A DNA stretch of 64,000 nt, from positions 1 to 64,000 of the forward strand of contig CALBDO010000013.1 in assembly GCA_937927515.1 (NCBI GenBank), given 5' to 3'. Shown in pieces: positions 46,497 to 54,741 of the stretch. Every line of letters begins with the position of its first letter. Position 1 is the stretch's first letter. Position numbers and translations under genes: made by a program. This DNA comes from Candidatus Kapaibacterium sp. Lineage in GTDB: Bacteria > Bacteroidota > Ignavibacteria > Kapaibacteriales > UBA2268. A model generated the notes under the pieces. It was given only the letters and a program-made list of their open reading frames with translations, was not told the DNA's origin and searched no databases.

Positions 46497-48328
46497 AAGC
46501 TATTATTATCGGTGGTGGCAAGGGTTGTTACGCTATTTTGAAGTTGCTTCGAGAGCGACCGATAAAAGAACTCAATTTGCAAGTTGTTGCTGTTGTTGAT
46601 ACAAATCCAAATGCAGAAGGATTTCGCTATGCAAATGAATTAGGATTGCTTACCTTCTTTGATTACAAAGAGGCTTTAAAGTTACCCGATATAGAGGTAA
46701 TTATAGAATTGACTGGAGATGATGAATTTGTCAGACGATTAAAAAAAGAATTGACCCCAGAGATAAAATTAATTGAACACTCAATTGCTCATATATTTTG
46801 GGATTTAATGTATGCACACGAAGAGCTCGACACTAAAATCCGTGACTTAGAACGACTCGAGAAAATCGTTGAAGATGACAACGTGTTTTTGAAGTCTATC
46901 TTCGACAGTTTTCAAGACTTAGCAGTGGTGATGGATGGTGAGCATCGAATAACAAGAGCAAACAAATCTTTTTGCGATTTCGTTGGTATGGAAGAAAAAC
47001 AAATTATTGGGAAATCTTGTTGCGAAGTTTTGGAAAATACAGTTTTGGGATGCGATAAAAATGAAAGAAAAAATATTGACAATTGTATTTACCAAACACA
47101 TAAACCATATTTCATGATATATGTATCACCACCACCACAAGAGACTTACTGGGAAGTGACACACTCTCCAATTTTCGACTCGAAAGGTAATGTTAAATAC
47201 ATACTTACAAATTGGCATAAAATTACCGAGCTTGTATACTTAAAGAGGGAAGTTGAAACACTCGAACAGAAACTTAAAAGCTTTATCAACAATGCTCAAG
47301 ATTGGATTAGTATGAAAAATCTTAATGGCGAGTATATACTTGTAAATCCAGTCATTGCAAAGGCTTTTGGAAAAAAGCCAGAAGATTTTATAGGTAAAAG
47401 ACCAGAGGATGTCCTCCCACCAAAAATTTCTCAAACGGTAAAACTTCATGATGCAGAAGTTCTTAGAACTGGAAAGCCAATGTTATACAACGAAACAATT
47501 ATGCTTAATGGCGAAGAACATTATTTTCGAATGCTTCGCTTTCCTTTAACAGATAGCCAAGGAAAAGTCATTGGAACCTGTACTATCGGAAGGGATGCCA
47601 CAAATGAAGTCCATTTAATGGAAAAATTGATTCAAAGCGAAAAACTTGCTGCTTTGGGTAAACTTGCTGCTGGTGTTGCCCATGAAATTAATAACCCTTT
47701 GACTGGTATACTTTCGTACGCCGAAAGTATTTCCGAAGAGCTGGACAAAAACCATCCTCTACAAGAAGACATAGCGATAATCATTCGCGAGACTCTTCGG
47801 TGTAGGGATATAGTCAGAAATTTATTAGATTTTGCAAAGCAATACACTCCCAAATTTGAAGTAGTGGACCCAAATTTTATAATTCAACAGTCTTTAGATT
47901 TGGTTCGCCGTCTGCCCCAATTTAAAGACATAGAAATCAAAGTAAATCTTGCCGAAAAGATTCCAAAGATAAAAGCTGATGTCAAGCAAATTCAGCAAGT
48001 AATATTAAACTTTTTAATAAATGCTGCCGATGCAATGAAGTACAGAGGCGAAATAATTATTTCAAGTGAGTACTATCGTCAACAAAAGAAATGTATTATT
48101 TCGGTGGAGGACTCCGGTCCCGGTATACCAGAAAATCTTATGGATAAAATATTCGAGCCGTTCTTTTCCACTAAAAGCACAAGTGGGCTTGGACTTGCGG
48201 TAAGTTGGGGTATAATTGAAAGACATCACGGAACAATCGAAGTGGACACTGCTAGTTCTGGGGGTGCAATATTTAAAATTGTTCTTCCCGCTTATTTTGA
48301 GCTAGAAGGAAATGAGTTGGAGTTATAA
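46493..48328 (+). CDS. Sensor histidine kinase with Rossmann-like N-terminus and two PAS domains
   Basis: The 611-residue protein lacks a signal peptide and membrane helices, so it is a soluble sensor. Residues 1-~110 begin KAIIIGGGKGCYAILKLL and continue VVAVVDTNPNAEGFRYA, a dinucleotide-binding-like Rossmann pattern. PAS domains follow at ~145-265 (FQDLAVVMDGEHRITRANKS) and ~270-385 (DWISMKNLNGEYILVNP). The HisKA phosphoacceptor is His397 in AHEINNPLTG. The HATPase has NFLINAADAM, DSGPGIPE and GLGLAVSWG (N, G1, G2 boxes). It sits between the kinase-like gene and the response regulator and is probably its cognate kinase. Confidence 0.9.
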   Translation: MKAIIIGGGKGCYAILKLLRERPIKELNLQVVAVVDTNPNAEGFRYANELGLLTFFDYKEALKLPDIEVIIELTGDDEFVRRLKKELTPEIKLIEHSIAHIFWDLMYAHEELDTKIRDLERLEKIVEDDNVFLKSIFDSFQDLAVVMDGEHRITRANKSFCDFVGMEEKQIIGKSCCEVLENTVLGCDKNERKNIDNCIYQTHKPYFMIYVSPPPQETYWEVTHSPIFDSKGNVKYILTNWHKITELVYLKREVETLEQKLKSFINNAQDWISMKNLNGEYILVNPVIAKAFGKKPEDFIGKRPEDVLPPKISQTVKLHDAEVLRTGKPMLYNETIMLNGEEHYFRMLRFPLTDSQGKVIGTCTIGRDATNEVHLMEKLIQSEKLAALGKLAAGVAHEINNPLTGILSYAESISEELDKNHPLQEDIAIIIRETLRCRDIVRNLLDFAKQYTPKFEVVDPNFIIQQSLDLVRRLPQFKDIEIKVNLAEKIPKIKADVKQIQQVILNFLINAADAMKYRGEIIISSEYYRQQKKCIISVEDSGPGIPENLMDKIFEPFFSTKSTSGLGLAVSWGIIERHHGTIEVDTASSGGAIFKIVLPAYFELEGNELEL

Positions 48329-48330
48329 AT

Positions 48331-49107
48331 ATGCTCAATGACAAAGTCAAAATTTTGGTGATTGATGATGAACAAATCATATTAGATAGCATAAAAAGGA
48401 TTTTAAAAAAAGAAGAAGCCTACGAAGTGGAAACCGCTTTATCAGCCCAGGAGGCTTTGCAAAAGCTTCCAGTTTTTTTGCCAAATATCATTCTTACAGA
48501 TTTAATGATGCCCGAAATTGATGGTTTAGAACTGCTTAAAAAAGTGAAAGAAATTAACGACAAAATTTTTGTAATTATGATTACTGGTTATGCAACTATT
48601 AATACCGCTTTGCAAGCAATGCAACTTGGTGCTTTTGATTATATCGCTAAACCATTTACACGCGATGAACTCCGCAAAGTGATAGAGCGAGCCGCAAGTT
48701 TAGTTTCTGCCCAGACAAATAGCGAAGGTAAGTCCCCATTGCAAAATGAAATAATAAGCAACATTCAGGGTATAGGTCAGTATTCCTGGCTTATGATGAA
48801 TGACGAGGGTTTAGTTGTTTTAGGGGTAGAAAGGGCTGTGTTATACTCGGTAGGCAAGATTCAAACTGTTTACTTGCCTTCAGTTGGAGATGAGATTCGC
48901 CAAGGAAGTGTCTACTTTCAGATATTTTCCTCCGACTTAAGAACACAATCTATTTTCTCTCCCCTTTCTGGAATTGTTGTAGAAGTCAATGAAAAAGTAT
49001 TAGAAAATCCTGAAATTGCTGTCTTAGACCCCTATGGAGAGGGATGGCTTTTGAAAATAAAGCCTTACAATTTTGAGGAAGATATGAAAACTTTAGGACT
49101 GCTTTAG
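48331..49107 (+). CDS. Response regulator fused to a degenerate GcvH-like domain
   Basis: The N-terminal ~120 residues are a normal receiver domain: acidic pair D12-D13, phosphoacceptor Asp57 in LTDLMMPEIDG, and TGYATINTALQAM, with Lys in YIAKPFT. After a short linker, residues ~145-258 resemble glycine-cleavage H protein (YLPSVGDEIRQGSVYF, SPLSGIVVEVNE, DPYGEGWLLKIKP). The lysine that carries lipoate in GcvH (ESVKAAS) is replaced; the aligned segment reads SSDLRTQS, with Leu203 at that site. There is no DNA-binding domain. It follows the histidine kinase by 2 bases, so it is likely its partner. Confidence 0.9.
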   Translation: MLNDKVKILVIDDEQIILDSIKRILKKEEAYEVETALSAQEALQKLPVFLPNIILTDLMMPEIDGLELLKKVKEINDKIFVIMITGYATINTALQAMQLGAFDYIAKPFTRDELRKVIERAASLVSAQTNSEGKSPLQNEIISNIQGIGQYSWLMMNDEGLVVLGVERAVLYSVGKIQTVYLPSVGDEIRQGSVYFQIFSSDLRTQSIFSPLSGIVVEVNEKVLENPEIAVLDPYGEGWLLKIKPYNFEEDMKTLGLL

Positions 49108-49110
49108 AAA

Positions 49111-50157
49111 ATGAAAGAAGCTCTTCTGTATGAAAACATTGATAGCGACACGAAAGAGGTAATCTGCAAACTTTGTAGTCATTATTGTAAAATTAAAAAC
49201 GCTCGTGGTGGAATTTGTCGGGTGCGCTTCAACCATGATGGTACCTTGTTCTCGTACACATATGGTAAAGTCGATGGATTTGCCGTCGACCCAATAGAAA
49301 AAAAGCCATTTTACCATTTCAAACCAAAGTCTAGAGTTTTATCTTTTGGTACCCCTGGTTGCAATTTTAAATGTGCCAATTGCCAAAATAGTTACCTTTC
49401 CCAATCAATAAAATTAAAGCCCGAAGCATTGCTAACTCAAAATGTTTTTCCGCCAGAGAGAGTTGTGGAGTTGGCAGAAAAATACGCCGTGGATGGAATT
49501 TCTTATACCTACTCCGAACCTACGATTTTTTTTGAATATGCAAGAGACATAATTTTAAAGTGCAAGCAAAATAATAATACTAAACATCTTTTTCATGTAT
49601 TTGTTTCGAATGGCTATTTTAGCAAAGAAATGTTTGAAATTGTAAAAGCAGAAAAATTATTAGATGCTATTAACATAGATTTGAAGTTTTTTGATGACCA
49701 AAAATATTTAAAGATTACCGGTGGACATCTCAAGCCTGTTTTAGAAAATATTGAAAGAGTTTTCGACGCAAATATACATATGGAAATTATCAACTTAGTT
49801 ATTCCTGGTGAAAATGACAATGAAGAGAGCTTTGCAAGAGTGTCGGAGTTCGTTTCCAGTCTTTCAAAGGATATCCCTCTTCATTTTAGTAGGTTCTTTC
49901 CACAGTACAAAATGACAGACAAATCCTCAACTCCATATAAAACTCTTTTGTTCGCAAGGGACATAGCGAAAAGTTTTGGTCTTAATTATGTTTACATTGG
50001 AAATACCGATTTAATTGACGCAGAAAACACACATTGTCCTAAGTGTAATTATTTGGTAATCCAAAGACAAAGGTACTTCACCGATGTTAGGTATTTAGAT
50101 TTGGAAGGAAAAGCTGTATGCCCAAATTGCAAAGAAACTTTGCCAATTATTGTGTAG
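49111..50157 (+). CDS. amrS: AmmeMemoRadiSam-type radical SAM enzyme
   Basis: The 348-residue protein has a [4Fe-4S] motif GCNFKCANC (Cys84, Cys88, Cys91), spaced CxxxCxxC as in radical SAM enzymes, with upstream cysteines in CKLCSHYCKI and GGICRVRF. The order of motifs (VDGFAVDPIEKKPFYHF; SFGTPGC; GISYTYSEPTIFFEYARD) matches the AmrS family. A C-terminal CPKC...CPNC pair forms a probable zinc ribbon. The partners AmrA and AmrB (AMMECR1 and MEMO) are not in the window. It lies 3 bases after the response regulator gene. Confidence 0.9.
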   Translation: MKEALLYENIDSDTKEVICKLCSHYCKIKNARGGICRVRFNHDGTLFSYTYGKVDGFAVDPIEKKPFYHFKPKSRVLSFGTPGCNFKCANCQNSYLSQSIKLKPEALLTQNVFPPERVVELAEKYAVDGISYTYSEPTIFFEYARDIILKCKQNNNTKHLFHVFVSNGYFSKEMFEIVKAEKLLDAINIDLKFFDDQKYLKITGGHLKPVLENIERVFDANIHMEIINLVIPGENDNEESFARVSEFVSSLSKDIPLHFSRFFPQYKMTDKSSTPYKTLLFARDIAKSFGLNYVYIGNTDLIDAENTHCPKCNYLVIQRQRYFTDVRYLDLEGKAVCPNCKETLPIIV

Positions 50158-51302
50158 TTAGCTTGTTTGTTTTCTTTTGGTCTCTTCTGCCGCCAAAAGT
50201 TTTATCCCAATGGCCAGTAATGAAAACTGATGCGGATAGTTTAGTGCGAATGGGTGCCGACTACATCTACAATATGGAATTCGATAGTGCAGAGATTTGT
50301 TTCAAAACTGTAATCCAAAAATATCCTCAGTTGCCAGCTGGCTATTTTCTTGATGCAATGGTAGATTGGTGGAAGATTAATTCTTTTAGGAACTCTCGGG
50401 ATTACGACAGGAGCTTTTTAGACAAAATCGACAAAGTCATCAAGGTGTGTGATGGGATTCTGGATACAAATGAATTTGAAATAAGTGCATTATTTTTTAA
50501 AGGCGGAGCGTTAGGATATCGGGGTAGGTTTCACGTGGTACGAGAGAACTGGTTTCGAGCTGCAAGCGATGGCTATACAGCATTTAAGATACTTCTGAAG
50601 TGTTTGGAGATTGCACCAAACAACTACGACATCATGTTGGGTACTGGTATTTACAATTACTTTGCAGAGGTTCTACCAGAGCAAAATCCATCCATTAAGC
50701 CCCTGATGCTTTTTGTGCCAAAAGGTGATAGAAAACTTGGCATTTTGCAACTGAAAGCTTCTGCTAAATATTCACGTTATGCAAAAGTCGAGGCTATGTT
50801 GGTTTTGCTTCAAATTTATTACGATTTTGAAAAGGATTATTACTCTGCGTATGAATTAGCCAAGGAATTGGTTCAAAAATATCCAAATAATCCTTTGTTC
50901 CAGCGTTACTATGGTAGATGTCTTGTTTCATTATATTACCTTGATGAATGGGAACAGCATTGGAGAAAAATCCTTGATTGGTGCAATCAAAAGAAAATTG
51001 GGTTTGATTTATTAACAGCCCGCGAAGCTCTTTACTACATTGGGAGTGCATTATTCGAAAAAAACCAATTTGATGAAGCTTTACAATATTTTTACAAATG
51101 TGATGAGTTCTCGCGTAAACTTGATAAGGATGGACCTTCTGCTTTTATGATTTATTTAAATCTTAAAGTTGGTAAGATTTACGATTTACAAGGGAAGCGC
51201 CAATATGCAATTATGCAATACAACAAAGTCCTTTCATGGAAAAATTATCGAGACTCCCACGAACAAGCCAAAAAGTATCTTCAATCTCCATTTACCCGTT
51301 AA
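50118..51302 (+). CDS. Secreted TPR-like protein
   Basis: This 394-residue protein has an N-terminal signal peptide (CVVSLFVFFWSLLPPKVLSQ). The rest is helical with TPR-like repeats, for example YNMEFDSAEICFKTVIQKYPQ, YYSAYELAKELVQKYPN and QFDEALQYFYKCDEF. TPR domains mediate protein-protein contacts. It overlaps the end of the radical SAM gene by 40 bases and is the last gene of the operon. Exported TPR proteins are common in this lineage, so its inclusion in the signalling function is uncertain. Confidence 0.75.
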   Translation: MPKLQRNFANYCVVSLFVFFWSLLPPKVLSQWPVMKTDADSLVRMGADYIYNMEFDSAEICFKTVIQKYPQLPAGYFLDAMVDWWKINSFRNSRDYDRSFLDKIDKVIKVCDGILDTNEFEISALFFKGGALGYRGRFHVVRENWFRAASDGYTAFKILLKCLEIAPNNYDIMLGTGIYNYFAEVLPEQNPSIKPLMLFVPKGDRKLGILQLKASAKYSRYAKVEAMLVLLQIYYDFEKDYYSAYELAKELVQKYPNNPLFQRYYGRCLVSLYYLDEWEQHWRKILDWCNQKKIGFDLLTAREALYYIGSALFEKNQFDEALQYFYKCDEFSRKLDKDGPSAFMIYLNLKVGKIYDLQGKRQYAIMQYNKVLSWKNYRDSHEQAKKYLQSPFTR

Positions 51303-51339
51303 TTTTTTAATTTTGGAATTTATTTAATTAATTATTTTT

Positions 51340-52554
51340 ATGTCGAAGTCTTTTATTTTTGTCGTTTTTTTCATACTTGCGTCTGTTATACCATATTTTT
51401 GCCCAGCGCAATCCAAACTACTCTTGGGTATTGATGTTTTGATTAAAGATGATTTTAAGATTTTGCAAGGGAAAAGAGTAGGTTTAGTGGCAAATTCCGC
51501 CAGTCGTACCAGCACGCAGAAAATGACAGTGGAGTATTTTGTCCACAATCCAAACTTTACATTAACCGCAATTTTTACTCCTGAACATGGGTTTTTTACG
51601 ACAATTCCAGCTGGAGAGAGTGTTCCCGATGATAGCATCTATGGTGTCCCTCTTTTTTCACTGTATGGAAACAACCGAAAGCCGACTCCCTATCAATTGT
51701 CTTTGGTTGATATTATTGTTTTCGATTTACAGGATATTGGTGTTCGTTCTTATACTTATATAAGCACACTTTTCAAAGTTATGGAAGCTTGTGCAGAATT
51801 TGACATTCCTCTTGTTATCTTGGATAGGCCAAACCCTCTCGGAGGCAATCTTGTCGATGGTAATGTTACAGATTGGGAGAAAATTTCATTCGTAAGTATC
51901 ATTCCCATACCATATCTTCATGGATGTACAATAGGAGAGATAGCTTTAATGATAAACGGTGAGGGTTGGCTGAAGAGCAATGGAACCACAAGAAAGTGTA
52001 ACTTAACTATTGTGAAAATGGAGGGTTGGAAAAGGGATTTCAAATGGGAACAAACTGGTTTAAATTGGTTCCAAACATCCCCCAACGTGAAAACTACTAA
52101 ATCTATACGGGGTCTTGCATTTTTGGGTCCCATTGGTGAACTTTCTTTATTTAATTTAGGCGTAGGTACACAAAATCCATTCCAAAAGTTTGAAGTTCAC
52201 AATGTTAACAGTCGAAAATTAGATAGTTTAATAACGAGTTTAAAATTTGATGGTATTGTTTTTCGAAAAACTGCAAAAAAAAATTCTTATTTCATTGATT
52301 TTGAAGCCAATGCTGATGCTAAACTTTACACCTACGGAATGTTGTTGCTTTTAGAAACTTGGAAAAATTTCCCACATCTTTTCAAATTAGAACGAATAAA
52401 AACTAAATCCATCGAAATGTTTAAAAAAGTTACTGGAACAGATACTCTCTGGCAATGTTTGCTGGATGGAAATGAAAAAAAATTTAAAAGTGCCTTGAAT
52501 AAAGGATTGGATGAGTTTCTTTTAATTCGTTCGAAATATCTTATGTATAAATAA
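51340..52554 (+). CDS. NamZ-like exo-beta-N-acetylmuramidase (DUF1343)
   Basis: DUF1343 proteins include NamZ enzymes that release N-acetylmuramic acid from the ends of peptidoglycan fragments. The 404-residue protein has a signal peptide (to about CPAQS) and the family core: GKRVGLVANSAS, IFTPEHGFF (candidate catalytic Glu), DIIVFDLQDIGVRSYTYIST and LDRPNPLGG. It would act in the periplasm. It is followed 8 bases later by the heparinase-like gene. The family name namZ is a homology guess and the substrate is not proven here. Confidence 0.88.
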   Translation: MSKSFIFVVFFILASVIPYFCPAQSKLLLGIDVLIKDDFKILQGKRVGLVANSASRTSTQKMTVEYFVHNPNFTLTAIFTPEHGFFTTIPAGESVPDDSIYGVPLFSLYGNNRKPTPYQLSLVDIIVFDLQDIGVRSYTYISTLFKVMEACAEFDIPLVILDRPNPLGGNLVDGNVTDWEKISFVSIIPIPYLHGCTIGEIALMINGEGWLKSNGTTRKCNLTIVKMEGWKRDFKWEQTGLNWFQTSPNVKTTKSIRGLAFLGPIGELSLFNLGVGTQNPFQKFEVHNVNSRKLDSLITSLKFDGIVFRKTAKKNSYFIDFEANADAKLYTYGMLLLLETWKNFPHLFKLERIKTKSIEMFKKVTGTDTLWQCLLDGNEKKFKSALNKGLDEFLLIRSKYLMYK

Positions 52555-52562
52555 GGTGGAAA

Positions 52563-54704
52563 TTGGCAAAGGTTTGGCAATTCTTCCGAATTCCTTTGAA
52601 TATATCTTTAAGGAAATTTGTTGGCTTTTTTAAAAGAAATATTTTGTCAGTTAAAAAATCACCAATATTATTTTATGAAGATAAAGAAACTCTTGATAAA
52701 TATTCAATACGTAAGTTGAATTTTGGTTTTTTCAACCTACCACCAATCGATTTCCTTTTAGAAAAAGACGAGCTTTTGGATTACCTATCCGAACAAATTT
52801 TAAAGCACAATTTCAATTTATTAGGTACTGGTTGGGTCTGTCGAAATTTTGAAAAAAGTCGAGATGAAATTAAAAACTTATTGCCGGATTTCTATAAGAA
52901 GAAATTCGAAATTCTAACAAGCAAAATTACAAACCCAGAATACCAACATATAAACTTTTGGAGCGAACCCAAAACTGGCTTTGAGTGGGAGCCCAAATAT
53001 TTTAAAGAAACTGAAATTCTTCTTGGTAAAGATATAAAGTATCCTTGGGAACTTGGTAGGATGCAACATTTGCCATTTCTCGCCATTAGTTATAGTTACA
53101 ATTTGATTAAGGATGCTGAATATGCAAAAAAATTGGCAGAAGAGTTCCAAAATCAAGTGCTCGATTTCATTTCAACGAATCCCGTGGCTTATTCCGTCCA
53201 GTGGCGTTCAACAATGGATGTTTCCATTCGGCTTGTAAATTGGCTTGTTGCCTACGATTTGTTTATGCTTGCTGGTTGGAATTTTGAGAAATCTTTTTAC
53301 GAGATTTTTTGCAATAGCATCATACAGCATATTTTATTCATATTAAATAACTTGGAATGGTCCGAGGGCTTGAGAGGTAATCATTATTTTGCAAATGTCG
53401 CCTCTCTCATTTTTGCCGGTGTTTACCTGCCAACAAGTGAATTGTCAATACAAATACTAGCTTTTGCTTTGAGCGAGCTTTACAAAGAGACATTACACCA
53501 ATTTCTACCCGACGGTGGTAATTTTGAAGCATCTACTTACTATCACATCCAGGTAGTGGAAATGCTACTTTTTTCTTTGTACATTCTGAATTTTGTGACT
53601 AAAGATAAATTAATCGCCCTCAAAAATTTTGTTCACAATCGTAAAAGGCTGACACTAGGTAACAAAACAACAACTAAATTTAATTTTTCAATCGATGAAA
53701 ATCTTTTGAAAATAGATTTTCCAGGTGACTTCTACGAAAGGATTTTTAAAATTATTAAATTCACCAATTTGATTAAGAAAAGTAATGATGAATATGAACA
53801 GATAGGAGATAACGACAGCGGTATTTTCCTCCGATTGAATTATTTTTTTGAAAATTTCGCCTTTGAGAATGAAATGTATGAAAACTTGTTAAAAAGATAC
53901 TTATTAGATGACTTGATTTCTTCTCTGTCGGTTGGTGGCTCAAATCGGCAATACTATTTCTTGAAAGATAAGAAAATGCATCAACTTTATTTGCCTTCAA
54001 AAGAAATTACAATATTTCCAAAATTATACTCTTGTACTCACTTCGGATTATATATTGTCAAGTCTCTTAATTTTGAACTTTTCGTTCGCTGTGGTGATAT
54101 TGGTCAGATGGGAAAAGGTGGACATTCTCATAACGACCAACTTTCTATTACTTTAAATGCAAGAAGCAAAGACTTTTTTGTCGACCCAGGGCTGTTTTGT
54201 TACACTTGTTCGGAAGAAGAAAGGAATAAGTATCGTTCCGTACATTTCCACAACACACTTGTCTTGAAATCTTGTGAACAAAATCTGTGGAAGACAGGCG
54301 ATGTTGACAATCTATTTTGGATTTACAAACATAGAACCAAATCTAAAGTAGTATTTCAGTCCGAAGACAAATTGATATTTGAGCATTATGCATATGGCAT
54401 ACCACATCGTAGGACAATAATTTACCATATTAATAAAGTAGAAATTATTGATTTCCTTAATTCGAATGCAGAAAAATTCATTTATTTCCATTTGCATCCA
54501 ACAGTGATAGTTGAGCGAAAATCTGAATCTTTCATTCTGGTGAACGAGGAGGTAACCGTGGAACTATCAACAGATTGCAAGAACTATGAAATTCAAACCT
54601 ACCATTACTCTCCTCAGTATGGCTTGAAGATACCATCACGTAGGATGGTATTTACCACGACCGAGGAATGCATACATTTTTCTATCAGCATTCAACAAGA
54701 ATAA
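52563..54704 (+). CDS. Heparinase II/III-family protein
   Basis: The 713-residue protein has the two-part layout of polysaccharide lyases of the heparinase II/III type: an alpha-helical toroid in the first half (EWEPKYF, MDVSIRLVNWLVAYDLF, GLRGNHYFANVASLIF) and a beta-sandwich in the second (GHSHNDQLSITL, FVDPGLFCYT). The motif YYHIQVVEMLLF and the HSHND segment hold candidate catalytic Tyr/His residues. No signal peptide is obvious. It may degrade or trim a uronic-acid polymer. It starts with TTG at 52563, preceded by AAGGTGG. A terminator follows the stop directly. Confidence 0.85.
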   Translation: MAKVWQFFRIPLNISLRKFVGFFKRNILSVKKSPILFYEDKETLDKYSIRKLNFGFFNLPPIDFLLEKDELLDYLSEQILKHNFNLLGTGWVCRNFEKSRDEIKNLLPDFYKKKFEILTSKITNPEYQHINFWSEPKTGFEWEPKYFKETEILLGKDIKYPWELGRMQHLPFLAISYSYNLIKDAEYAKKLAEEFQNQVLDFISTNPVAYSVQWRSTMDVSIRLVNWLVAYDLFMLAGWNFEKSFYEIFCNSIIQHILFILNNLEWSEGLRGNHYFANVASLIFAGVYLPTSELSIQILAFALSELYKETLHQFLPDGGNFEASTYYHIQVVEMLLFSLYILNFVTKDKLIALKNFVHNRKRLTLGNKTTTKFNFSIDENLLKIDFPGDFYERIFKIIKFTNLIKKSNDEYEQIGDNDSGIFLRLNYFFENFAFENEMYENLLKRYLLDDLISSLSVGGSNRQYYFLKDKKMHQLYLPSKEITIFPKLYSCTHFGLYIVKSLNFELFVRCGDIGQMGKGGHSHNDQLSITLNARSKDFFVDPGLFCYTCSEEERNKYRSVHFHNTLVLKSCEQNLWKTGDVDNLFWIYKHRTKSKVVFQSEDKLIFEHYAYGIPHRRTIIYHINKVEIIDFLNSNAEKFIYFHLHPTVIVERKSESFILVNEEVTVELSTDCKNYEIQTYHYSPQYGLKIPSRRMVFTTTEECIHFSISIQQE

Positions 54705-54729
54705 AAAACCCACCCGAAGGTGGGTTTTT
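54704..54729. terminator. Rho-independent terminator, likely bidirectional
   Basis: An 11-base-pair stem (AAAAACCCACC paired with GGTGGGTTTTT) with a 4-base CGAA loop starts at the stop codon of the heparinase-like gene. It lies between that gene and the 3' end of convergent gdhA, with A and T runs on its two flanks. Confidence 0.85.
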
Positions 54730-54741
54730 GGGGGAAATTTT

